Shown here: piece after piece, positions 37,821-45,839 of the stretch
Layout: each line of letters begins with the position of its first letter
How positions within the stretch are numbered: the first letter of the stretch is position 1
NCBI RefSeq assembly: GCF_007971225.1
Contig: NZ_CP042435.1
Span: forward strand, 4,033,501-4,097,500
DNA: 64,000 bases
From: Panacibacter ginsenosidivorans
Lineage (GTDB): Bacteria; Bacteroidota; Bacteroidia; Chitinophagales; Chitinophagaceae
Reading direction: 5' to 3'
Position numbers and translations under genes: made by a program
Notes under the pieces: model-generated
What the model saw: only the letters and a program-made list of their open reading frames with translations
What the model was told of the DNA's origin: nothing
Database searches by the model: none

Positions 37821-37828
37821 TAAATTTG
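37821..37828 (+). promoter_or_regulatory. Candidate -7 promoter box of cobA
   Basis: TAAATTTG fits TAnnTTTG, placing a transcription start about 37 bases before the cobA ATG. The -33 region has only a weak match (TTTATG at 37792-37797). Confidence 0.4.
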
Positions 37829-37871
37829 AGTATTAAAATAATGACTTAAATAAAATAATTATTTTTATAAT

Positions 37872-38657
37872 ATGAAAAAATCAATTTTAAGTTTAGTAGG
37901 AGCGGGTCCGGGAGATGCAGAATTGATCACATTAAAAGCAATTAATATACTAAAGCAGGCAGACGTAATATTATATGATGCCCTTGCAAACGAATCGTTG
38001 CTGGAATATGTATCACCTAAGGCAATAAAACAGTTTGTTGGCAAGCGTTATGGATGCCATGCGTTATCACAATCAGAGATCAATCATCTTATAATTGAAT
38101 ATGCTTTTTCGCACGGGCATGTTGTGCGGTTAAAGGGTGGAGATCCTTTTGTGTTTGGCAGGGCACAGGAAGAAATAGATGCTGCGAGAGCCGCAGGTAT
38201 TGAAGTGCAAATTATTCCTGGCATATCAAGCGCAATTGCAGTTCCTGCTTCACAGATGATTCCCCTTACTTGCCGCGGTATCAACGAAAGTTTTTGGATA
38301 ACAACAGGCACAACTATGTCGGGAGAAATTTCGAAAGATATTCATCTTGCCGCGCAGTCATCTGCAACAGTTATTATTCTTATGGCAATGAGCAAGCTCG
38401 AAGCTATCATGGATATTTTTGCAGCGCATGGCAAAAAAGAAACGCCTGTCGCTATTATTCAGGATGGCACAACCAACAAAGAAAAGATAGTGATCGGTAA
38501 GGTAAGAGATATTGCATTTAAAGCGCAACACGCTGGTCTTGGTAATCCTGCAATTATTATGGTAGGAGAGGTGGTTAATTTGCATCCTTCACAACTAGCG
38601 CAAAAGGTTTCAATGAATACAAATAACTATAGCAATGTATTTGTTAATAAGAAGTAG
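37872..38657 (+). CDS. cobA: Uroporphyrinogen-III C-methyltransferase
   Basis: The 261 residues match SUMT enzymes. The SAM-binding start is SLVGAGPGDAELITLKAI, followed by VILYDAL, then RLKGGDPFVFGRAQEE and IIPGISSAIAVPA. It methylates uroporphyrinogen III twice to precorrin-2, the first step to siroheme, which NirB needs. It has no CysG-type dehydrogenase/chelatase part, so those steps must be encoded elsewhere. It is divergent from nirB across an AT-rich 190-bp region. Confidence 0.95.
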   Translation: MKKSILSLVGAGPGDAELITLKAINILKQADVILYDALANESLLEYVSPKAIKQFVGKRYGCHALSQSEINHLIIEYAFSHGHVVRLKGGDPFVFGRAQEEIDAARAAGIEVQIIPGISSAIAVPASQMIPLTCRGINESFWITTGTTMSGEISKDIHLAAQSSATVIILMAMSKLEAIMDIFAAHGKKETPVAIIQDGTTNKEKIVIGKVRDIAFKAQHAGLGNPAIIMVGEVVNLHPSQLAQKVSMNTNNYSNVFVNKK

Positions 38658-38665
38658 AAATATTA

Positions 38666-38972
38666 TGAGCCCGGTTGTATTGCTTATGGCATCACCTCTT
38701 GCGTCGCACGCTTGTACGTTCTGAACAATTATCTATCAGCAGGTTACCCATCTGCTTTAAAAGTCTCCGTCAACCATACTCTTACCATAAACCTAACAGG
38801 TCTTTAAGACCTATTAGGTTTGATCACTTCATTTACTGTTTTACAATTATATTGCATTAAGTTATGTTGAATAAGTTTGAATCTTCTCTCATCTTGCTCA
38901 ATAAAGTTCCAAACGTACAAGTGAGTGACACAAGGAAAGCATCATAGTAGCTATATTGCCGAAACCAAAAAT
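38666..38972. repeat. Inverted pair F of the dispersed repeat (v1 left, v2 right) with inner hairpin
   Basis: The left core TTGCGTCGCACGCTTGTAC (38699-38717) is preceded by GAGCCCGGTTG. The right arm GTACAAGTGAGTGACACAA begins at 38915. The spacer of about 195 bases holds a separate hairpin repeat. The gap 38658-38972 contains no gene. Confidence 0.9.
38789..38821. repeat. AAACCTAAC-type hairpin nested inside repeat pair F
   Basis: AAACCTAACAGGTCTT pairs with AAGACCTATTAGGTTT with one mismatch in 16. Hairpins of this AAACCT...AGGTTT type are, from general knowledge, frequent between genes in Bacteroidota. Confidence 0.75.
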
Positions 38973-39656
38973 ATGAAAGAAAGTAAAAAACATTGTGATC
39001 TTGAAAGCTGCATGATGTGCAGGCTTTGTATAAAAGAATGGAAGCCTGCAATGGAAGCCAACCGTAAAAATTTTCACTATAAGAAAGGTGAATTACTTTT
39101 TAAAGAGGGCGAGGAATTGAAAGGTGTTTATTTTATAAATGAAGGAACGGTGAAAGTGCACAAGCAATGGGGCGATAAAGAACTAATACTGCGTTTTGCA
39201 AGAAAAGGCGCTATAGCAGGGCATCGTGGGTTGGGTGGCGATATGCTGTATTCCGTATCTGCAACAGCTTTGGAGCCGGTTAATGTTTGTTATGTAGATC
39301 TTGATTTTTTTAAATCGACGATGAAAGTGAATCATGACTTTATGTATGAGCTCATGATGTTTTTTGCAAGTGAATTAAAAGAATCAGAACGAAACATGCG
39401 CAACCTGGTACATATGCCGGTGAAAGGTCGCATAGCGCAGGCATTGTTTACCTTGAAAGAAAAGTTTGGCGTGAAAGAAGATGGATCAATAGATATTGAA
39501 TTAAGTCGCCAGGATTTTGCATCATTTGTTGGAACAACTTATGAAACTGTTTTCAGGATGCTTAATGAATTGTTAGAAGATAAATTGCTGAAAGTTGATG
39601 GTAAAAATATTACAATTCTTGATAGAGAAAAACTAATGGAGCTTACTAAACATTGA
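38973..39656 (+). CDS. Crp/Fnr-family regulator with N-terminal cysteine cluster
   Basis: From ATG 38973 the protein has 227 residues. A longer frame from 38925 runs through a dispersed repeat and is disfavoured. Four cysteines lie at C8, C13, C16 and C19 (CDLESCMMCRLC), reminiscent of the iron-sulphur ligands of FNR. A cyclic-nucleotide-type barrel follows (about 30-140: GELLFKEGEELKGVYFINEGTVKV), then a helix-turn-helix (SRQDFASFVGTTYETVFRML). It probably senses oxygen, nitric oxide or redox state. As the neighbour of cobA and the nitrate genes it is the best candidate for their regulator. Confidence 0.85.
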   Translation: MKESKKHCDLESCMMCRLCIKEWKPAMEANRKNFHYKKGELLFKEGEELKGVYFINEGTVKVHKQWGDKELILRFARKGAIAGHRGLGGDMLYSVSATALEPVNVCYVDLDFFKSTMKVNHDFMYELMMFFASELKESERNMRNLVHMPVKGRIAQALFTLKEKFGVKEDGSIDIELSRQDFASFVGTTYETVFRMLNELLEDKLLKVDGKNITILDREKLMELTKH

Positions 39657-39684
39657 TCGTAATAATTAAATGAACAGAATTTTA

Positions 39685-40983
39685 TTAAAACTGAATAGCA
39701 AATTCTGTTTGCCCGTCTTTCACTGTTTTTAAAGAAAATGTAAAACCATGATTTAATAATATTTCCTTTACAAGTGTTAGACCGATACCTTGCCCATCTT
39801 TTTTAGTGCTAAAAAAAGGGCTGAATAAATTACTTGCAACATCGACATTTATACCTGACCCTGTATCTGTTACAACGAGCTGACGGGCTTGCGCATTCAA
39901 ATCGAAAATAATTTTCCCCTTATCAGTAATTGCTTCAATAGCATTTTTTACAATGTTGATCAGTGCCTGTTCCAGTTGTTGTTCATCTGCATCAATCAAA
40001 AATGAATTTGTCCTGAGTTCATATATAAACTCAACCTGTTTTTCTCCGGCTTTCATTTGCATTAATTGAGAAACACCATGTATGATCTTTATAAGATCAA
40101 CTTTTTTTAAATGAGGTTCAGGCAACCTTACCACATCTGCAAAATTGCGCATGAAAATATTCAGGTTATTGTTGCGGTCAAATGCAACCTGCAAAGCGTT
40201 ATGTAAATTACTTGTTTCATTCTCTTTCCAGATATTTTGAGATTGTAAAGTACTTTGGATAATAGAGTTTACTGGTCCTACGGTATTATTCACTTCATGC
40301 GCCATCATACGAATCACCTTTCCATAAGCCTTTTTTTCTGCTGCAAGAATTTCTGCCGTCAGTTCTTCTATCATTATAAAATGCCTCGGAAAACCACGGT
40401 CAATAAAATGAGATTTTTGAAGCTTATAAGTGGTAACTGCATCAAAAGTTACGGTGGCCGATTTCCCTGATGGAAGCAGCTTCAGTTGTTTCATTACAGG
40501 ATGTTCAATTGCATCAATAGATTTACCAACAACTTCTTTCTCTTTTATATTCAATAACTGCAATGCCATTGGATTGATCTGTTGTACGCGGTCTTCGTAA
40601 TCAAGTATCATAATTCCTGTTGGAGAAGTTTGTATCAGTTTCTCCAAAAAGAAATGCTGCTCTTCCTGTTTTGTTCTTTCCGTTCTCAACTGGTCGATCA
40701 TTTGATTGTACACATTGATAAGCTGATCCATTTCATATTTACCGGTTTCAACAAATTTGATATTGAAATCGCGGTCTTTGATGGCTTCTGTTCCCTGCAT
40801 CAGCATTTTTAAGGGCTGTATCAGCTCATTATATAATTGCCAGGAAATAAATGCTGATAACAGGATGAATACTTCCGATATAATAAAGATCAGTTTATCG
40901 TCTTTGAAAATAAAAAAGGATAACACCAATGCAGTAAGGTGCAGTATTATAACAAACAATAAGTATTTAGTCCGAAGCTTCAT
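39685..40983 (-). CDS. Sensor histidine kinase partner of the sigma-54 regulator
   Basis: The 432 residues begin with two membrane helices (about 7-25 and 30-48) with almost no periplasmic loop. A HAMP-like linker (about 50-100) and a PAS domain (PTGIMILDYEDRVQQINPMA) follow. The phospho-acceptor is in MMAHEVNNTVGPVNS (His about 228), and the ATPase domain has DTGSGI and GQGIGLTLV. With so little periplasmic sequence it likely senses a membrane or cytoplasmic cue. Its start overlaps the regulator gene by 17 bases, so the two are coupled. It is the last gene of the efflux operon. Confidence 0.9.
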   Translation of the reverse strand: MKLRTKYLLFVIILHLTALVLSFFIFKDDKLIFIISEVFILLSAFISWQLYNELIQPLKMLMQGTEAIKDRDFNIKFVETGKYEMDQLINVYNQMIDQLRTERTKQEEQHFFLEKLIQTSPTGIMILDYEDRVQQINPMALQLLNIKEKEVVGKSIDAIEHPVMKQLKLLPSGKSATVTFDAVTTYKLQKSHFIDRGFPRHFIMIEELTAEILAAEKKAYGKVIRMMAHEVNNTVGPVNSIIQSTLQSQNIWKENETSNLHNALQVAFDRNNNLNIFMRNFADVVRLPEPHLKKVDLIKIIHGVSQLMQMKAGEKQVEFIYELRTNSFLIDADEQQLEQALINIVKNAIEAITDKGKIIFDLNAQARQLVVTDTGSGINVDVASNLFSPFFSTKKDGQGIGLTLVKEILLNHGFTFSLKTVKDGQTEFAIQF

Positions 40984-42340
40984 CGTAAGGAATATGGTAT
41001 TTATCTAATCGCCTGTACAGTGCGCTGCGTGTAAGCCCTAATGATACGGCGGCTTTGGAGATCCTGTTCTTATGAAATTCCATTGCTCTTTTTATCATCA
41101 GCTTTTCAGTCTCTTCCAAAGTTAATACGCCTACATCAGGTAATTGAATATTTCCTTTCTTACCCGGAGATAATTCTAATTGCTTACGAAAATCTTCTAT
41201 GTCAAGGTTATTATTTTTACTTACCAGTACAGATCTTTCTACAAGGTTTTTTAACTGCCGTGTATTACCAGGTAATGGCAATTGCTGTAACCATTTCATG
41301 GCATCCTTGCTTACAGTTAGTAATGGCCTGTTATAAATTTCTTTCAGGTTAGTGATAAAGAAATTTACCAGCAGCGGAATATCTTTTGCTCTTTCTCTTA
41401 AAGCCGGCAAGTGAATGGTGATAAGATTTATCCTGTAAAGCAGATCTTCCCTAAAAGTATTCATACTAACCATTTCTTCCAGCTTACGGTTAGTAGCGCT
41501 TATAACACGAACATCAACTGTTTTTGTTCTGCTGCTACCAAGCACTTCATAAGTTCTGTCCTGCAACACACGCAGCAATTTAACCTGGCTGCCTGCATCA
41601 AGATCACCGATCTCATCTAAAAAGATCGTGCCTTTATTAGCCAGTTCAAATCTTCCTGCACGATCTGTTCTTGCATCGGTAAATGCACCACGCACATGTC
41701 CAAACATTTCGCTTTCAAACAATGAAGTGGAGATGCCGCCAAGATTTACTTTTATAAAAGGTTTGTGCGCTCTTAAACTATTTTGATGTATCGCTTCTGC
41801 AATTAATTCTTTACCTGTTCCACTTTCACCGGTTATTAGCACAGAAGCATCTGTTGCCGCCACGCGACCCACTGTTTCTAAAAGTTCCAGCATTTGTTCA
41901 TCTTCACCAATGATGTGCTGAAAATTATAAAGGCTGTCTAATTGTTTACGCGTATGATGTTCTTTCTTTTTATCCTGCAGGTTTAGCAGTGTTCTTATTG
42001 ACTGCAACAAATGTTCATTACTCCATGGCTTGGTTATAAAATCATTGGCGCCATGTTTCATACCCTCTACCGCAAGTTCAATACTGCCCCAACCTGTAAT
42101 TAGAATAACGGGTACCGTTGCATTCAACCTTCTTATTTGTTGCAATAGCTCCATGCCTTCACGGCCGGATGTTTCGATCGAAAAATTCAGGTCGAGTATA
42201 ATAAGTGAGAGTTCAGTTTTTTTTATTACAGACAATGCTTCTTCCTGTGCAGATGCATCCATGGCATTATAACCTTCGTTTCTTAACAAGAGCAATAGCG
42301 AGGTTCTTACAGCAATATCATCATCAATAATCAGTATCAT
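40967..42340 (-). CDS. NtrC-family sigma-54-dependent response regulator
   Basis: The 457 residues comprise a receiver domain with acidic pocket D6-D8 and phospho-acceptor D50, then an AAA+ ATPase and a Fis-type helix-turn-helix. The AAA+ part has Walker A GESGTGKELIAEAIH, the sigma-54 contact loop GAFTDA and the sensor block RVISATNRKLEEM; the C-terminus has ISKAAVSLGLTRSALYRRLDKY. When phosphorylated it should activate sigma-54 promoters. A sigma-54-like promoter and a palindromic enhancer lie before the first gene of this same gene run (48585-48667), suggesting autoregulated control of the efflux genes. Confidence 0.93.
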   Translation of the reverse strand: MILIIDDDIAVRTSLLLLLRNEGYNAMDASAQEEALSVIKKTELSLIILDLNFSIETSGREGMELLQQIRRLNATVPVILITGWGSIELAVEGMKHGANDFITKPWSNEHLLQSIRTLLNLQDKKKEHHTRKQLDSLYNFQHIIGEDEQMLELLETVGRVAATDASVLITGESGTGKELIAEAIHQNSLRAHKPFIKVNLGGISTSLFESEMFGHVRGAFTDARTDRAGRFELANKGTIFLDEIGDLDAGSQVKLLRVLQDRTYEVLGSSRTKTVDVRVISATNRKLEEMVSMNTFREDLLYRINLITIHLPALRERAKDIPLLVNFFITNLKEIYNRPLLTVSKDAMKWLQQLPLPGNTRQLKNLVERSVLVSKNNNLDIEDFRKQLELSPGKKGNIQLPDVGVLTLEETEKLMIKRAMEFHKNRISKAAVSLGLTRSALYRRLDKYHIPYDEASD

Positions 42341-42367
42341 AATTAATGCAGCAAATTAATATTTTTT

Positions 42368-42500
42368 TGAAGCCGGCAGTTTACCATTTATCATCTTCGT
42401 TGTGTCACTCACTTGTACGCTTTGTTCATTATTCAACCGGAAGCACAAGTGTGCGACGCAACACAAGTTTAATACATATTTTAAAGCCCGGTATATAAAA
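42368..42500. repeat. Inverted pair G of the dispersed repeat (v2 left, v1 right), compact and nearly complete
   Basis: This 133-bp unit shows both terminal motifs: GAAGCCGGCAG on the left and AAAGCCCGGTATATAAAA on the right. The cores are TTGTGTCACTCACTTGTAC (42400-42418) and GCACAAGTGTGCGACGCAA (from 42443), with the loop TTCATTATTCAACC. It is the clearest model for the complete composite. It lies between the regulator and permease genes. Confidence 0.93.
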
Positions 42501-42518
42501 ATAATACAACAAACCATT

Positions 42519-43718
42519 TTATTCTTCATGAAGCGCAACAGCCGGATAAATAGCTGCAGCCTGCTTTCCGGGATATAATGCACAGATAATTACAAGCACA
42601 TAAATAAACAAAACAGAAAATGCTATGGCCCACAAATAAATATTAGATGCAAGATCAAACACATTTAACAAAGGAAATTGTACAGCAAAAAACAAACCCA
42701 GTATCAGTGAAATAGTTGCCAGCACCAAAGCTTCGCCAACCAACTGGTTTGAAACAGAGCTGCCACTTGCACCAACTGCTCTTCGCAAACCAATCTCACT
42801 TTTTCTTTTGTTGATATTATACCAGAGCACGCCAAACAATCCAAGAGAAACATTGATGATAAGAAACCCGGCCACAATTAATAATATAATCATGGGCACC
42901 AGCATGATCCTGTTTTTGGTTACAAGCTTTTTATCGAAGTGTTCTATTTCTATACTTGTACCAATAGCATTGGAAAGTGTTTTAAAGAGCTTTCCTTCAA
43001 AAGCCGCATCAACATTCGGTTTAACTTTCAGTACGATATTTCCTACCCAATGCATGGCTCCAGTATCTATATTTCTGTACATGCCATTTTCAATAGCCTG
43101 GTAACTGCCTTTGTCTTTTAAATTATCAGCAACGCCAATTACCCTGTACCTGGCAGATTGCTGCGATTTATCTATCATGTTTTCACCAATTATTTTTCCC
43201 GTTGCAGTTTCATTTCCAAACAATTCTTCTTTCAGTTTTTTGTTTATTACTATGGGTATATCTCTACCTTTTACAATATCAGCATTTGTAAACCACCTTC
43301 CTTCTAATATTTTAAAGTTCAGTACATCTTTGTAGCTATCTTCAGCAGTATAAATATTTGTGCGTACATTCCTGTGATCACCATAACTTATTTCAGTGTT
43401 TGATGTGCTCATAGAGAAAGGCACATTATTACTCATGAAACTCATATCGACTACCTCGGGCATTGATTTGACCATCTTCTCAAGCACATCATGAAAAAGC
43501 TGGGCAGAATCATTGCTTTGAATATTTGGCGGCGGTGTATAATTTGCCACCCAAACATTATCGTAATCAAACCCCATTGGCTGTTTATAATTGTTATAGT
43601 AATACACAATCAGCGTAAAAACAGCAAACATTACAATAAAGGAAACGAACATTTCTGTTATTAAAAGAAAGTTCTGTTTCTTTTTGTTCCATATCAGTTT
43701 AAATAAATGCTTTATCAT
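42519..43718 (-). CDS. ABC transporter permease, MacB/FtsX type (second)
   Basis: The 399-residue protein has an N-terminal membrane helix (about 17-45), a large periplasmic domain of about 230 residues, and three C-terminal helices (about 275-300, 325-350, 360-385). RRKSEIGLRRAVGASGSSV-like sequence (NKRKSEIGLRRAVGASG) after helix 2 is the FtsX family coupling motif. It pairs with the next permease and with the ATPase to form a mechanotransmission-type exporter. It starts 25 bp after the first permease. Confidence 0.88.
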   Translation of the reverse strand: MIKHLFKLIWNKKKQNFLLITEMFVSFIVMFAVFTLIVYYYNNYKQPMGFDYDNVWVANYTPPPNIQSNDSAQLFHDVLEKMVKSMPEVVDMSFMSNNVPFSMSTSNTEISYGDHRNVRTNIYTAEDSYKDVLNFKILEGRWFTNADIVKGRDIPIVINKKLKEELFGNETATGKIIGENMIDKSQQSARYRVIGVADNLKDKGSYQAIENGMYRNIDTGAMHWVGNIVLKVKPNVDAAFEGKLFKTLSNAIGTSIEIEHFDKKLVTKNRIMLVPMIILLIVAGFLIINVSLGLFGVLWYNINKRKSEIGLRRAVGASGSSVSNQLVGEALVLATISLILGLFFAVQFPLLNVFDLASNIYLWAIAFSVLFIYVLVIICALYPGKQAAAIYPAVALHEE

Positions 43719-43743
43719 ACAATGCTTTTAAAAAATAAATATT

Positions 43744-44985
43744 TTATTGCGCTTTTAATGCTGTTACAACTTCTAATCTAGACATGCGCCATGCGGGATA
43801 AACACCAGATAATAACCCGAAGAACAAACATGCAATAAGGCTGTACAATAATACAGTCAGGTTGATAGAAAGATGCATGTTAGTAATAAGTTCGCTGTTG
43901 TTAATTACCTGCAGAATAATAAAAGAAAGCACGATGCCTATCACGGCACCAAAAAAAGTAAGAATGATATTTTCCACAATAAATTGCCAAACCAAAGTTT
44001 TTGAAGAAGCTCCAAATGCTTTTCGTACGCCTATTTCAGAGGATCGCTCCATGATGCGGCTTATGTTTATATTGATCAGATTCAATGTTGGCAGCAACAT
44101 GAAAAATAGAATAAATGCGCTTGCGGCCGTTATCAAAATATTTAACCCCGATGAATTTGTAGGATCACCGGCCATTTGTCTTGTAAAGCTTGTAACATAA
44201 CTGTCCGCATAACTTATGAACTGATCAAAATCTTTTTGTTCCGGTTTTATTTTTGCAACAATACCGGCGTATTCTTCTTTTATTTTTGGAAGTTCTGCTT
44301 TTGAACGTGCCAGTAATATCGCACTGTAATTGCCGCTGAGCCCTTTGGTTCTGTAATCTGTTTTTGAAACGGTATATGGCGCATATAGATCTGCGTATGA
44401 GATAGCCATTGTTACAGGTACACTTTTAACTACGCCTGTAATGCGGTATTGAACATTATCTGCTTCAATGTATTTACCAACAACGTTTGGTATATCACCA
44501 AAATAATCCTTCTTCAGATCATCTGAAATAACGGCTACACGTTCTGCATTATCAATTTGTTGTTGTGTATAGGGCTTGCCTTCTATATACTGGTACTGCA
44601 TTACATGCCAGTACGCTTCATTAGTGTATTTAATGTTTACTACAAGTTTCTTATTGTTTACATAAGTATTCACCGGAACAAATAAAGATGAGATGCCAAT
44701 ACTTTCCGGCGTCTTTAATTTGTTTACATACTGATCCATGTAATAATAACTGGCAGGTCCATTTTGCGTATATCCATACTTAGAATTCCTTTGTTGCAGA
44801 AAATTAATATACAGAGATCGATCCCTGTTCAGTTCAGGATAATTAGCGCTGGTAACGTTATCAACGAATGCAGTTGCCACGATCAATATAGTAAGCGTAA
44901 AGCTTATGCCAAATAAGCTGATGAACGTGAAAAATTTTCTTCGCTTTAAAACTGCAATGGCTATTTTAAAATAATTCTTTAGCAT
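43744..44985 (-). CDS. ABC transporter permease, MacB/FtsX type (first)
   Basis: The 413 residues have the same plan as the following gene: one N-terminal helix (FFTFISLFGISFTLTILIVATAFV), a periplasmic domain, and three C-terminal helices with ERSSEIGVRKAFGASSKTLV. The two permeases are only distantly similar, so the exporter is probably a heterodimer. The pattern is common in Bacteroidota operons with HlyD, TolC and ABC ATPase genes, where the cargo is usually unknown. Confidence 0.88.
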   Translation of the reverse strand: MLKNYFKIAIAVLKRRKFFTFISLFGISFTLTILIVATAFVDNVTSANYPELNRDRSLYINFLQQRNSKYGYTQNGPASYYYMDQYVNKLKTPESIGISSLFVPVNTYVNNKKLVVNIKYTNEAYWHVMQYQYIEGKPYTQQQIDNAERVAVISDDLKKDYFGDIPNVVGKYIEADNVQYRITGVVKSVPVTMAISYADLYAPYTVSKTDYRTKGLSGNYSAILLARSKAELPKIKEEYAGIVAKIKPEQKDFDQFISYADSYVTSFTRQMAGDPTNSSGLNILITAASAFILFFMLLPTLNLININISRIMERSSEIGVRKAFGASSKTLVWQFIVENIILTFFGAVIGIVLSFIILQVINNSELITNMHLSINLTVLLYSLIACLFFGLLSGVYPAWRMSRLEVVTALKAQ

Positions 44986-45011
44986 ATGTTATACTTTAAA
45001 TTGTATGTTTT

Positions 45012-45152
45012 ACTGAGCCAGCTTTTGTTCTTTCATCAACTACTGTTGTGTCACTCACTTGTACGTTCGGAAATATGTTGAGCAAAGAACTAAGTGTACA
45101 AGTGTGCGACGCAAGAAAAGTTTAATAGCAGTACTGTAGCATAGCTCATAAA
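45012..45152. repeat. Inverted pair H of the dispersed repeat (v2 left, v1 right)
   Basis: The left core TTGTGTCACTCACTTGTAC is at 45046-45064, after TGAGCCAGC; the right core GTACAAGTGTGCGACGCAA begins at 45095 and ends near ATAGCTCATAAA. It lies between the ATPase and permease genes of the efflux operon. Confidence 0.93.
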
Positions 45153-45155
45153 TAA

Positions 45156-45821
45156 TTATTGAACCTGGCTGCCATCAAACAATCTTACCAAACGATGTGT
45201 TTTCTTTGCCATATGCTCATCATGTGTAACCATTACGATCGTTGTGCCTTCCACTACATTCAGCTGAATAAGAATGTCCATGATTTCATTGCCCATGGCG
45301 CTGTCAAGATTGCCCGTTGGTTCATCAGCCAAAATAATTTCCGGCTGGCCAACGATTGCACGTGCAATCGCTACCCGTTGCTTCTGTCCGCCGGAAAGCT
45401 GTGTTGGAAAGTGTTTGACACGGTTGCTGAGGCCAACTTTGCCCAATGCTTCCAGCGCTAGTTCTTTTCTTTCTTTAGCAGACATCTTTCTGTACAGCAA
45501 TGGCAGTTCTACGTTATCCAGCACTTTAAGATCATTGATGAGGTGATAGCTTTGAAAAATAAATCCAAGTTTATTGTTCCTGAAATGCGCAAGCTGCTTA
45601 TCGCTTAAATGTTCCGTTTTTTGGTTTGCGATTTTTATTTCTCCTTTTGTAGGCGCATCAAGCAAACCCATTATATTCAGCAACGTGCTTTTGCCACAAC
45701 CTGAAGGACCCATAATGGAAAGAAATTCTCCTTTGGCAACATCAAGACTTATACTGTTTAATGCCAGTGTTTGTACCGTATCGGTGCGATAAACTTTTTC
45801 GATATTTTGTAACTGTATCAT
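45156..45821 (-). CDS. ABC transporter ATP-binding protein, MacB/LolD type
   Basis: The 221 residues form one nucleotide-binding domain with Walker [10 protein letters not shown] (residues 36-44), signature [15 protein letters not shown] and Walker [14 protein letters not shown], ending in the switch His MVTHDEH. This subgroup works with FtsX-type permeases. It starts 18 bp after the TolC gene, so it is in the same transcript, and powers export or membrane extraction of an unidentified substrate. Confidence 0.94.
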   Translation of the reverse strand: MIQLQNIEKVYRTDTVQTLALNSISLDVAKGEFLSIMGPSGCGKSTLLNIMGLLDAPTKGEIKIANQKTEHLSDKQLAHFRNNKLGFIFQSYHLINDLKVLDNVELPLLYRKMSAKERKELALEALGKVGLSNRVKHFPTQLSGGQKQRVAIARAIVGQPEIILADEPTGNLDSAMGNEIMDILIQLNVVEGTTIVMVTHDEHMAKKTHRLVRLFDGSQVQ

Positions 45822-45839
45822 GCGATTGTTTTTTGGTAG

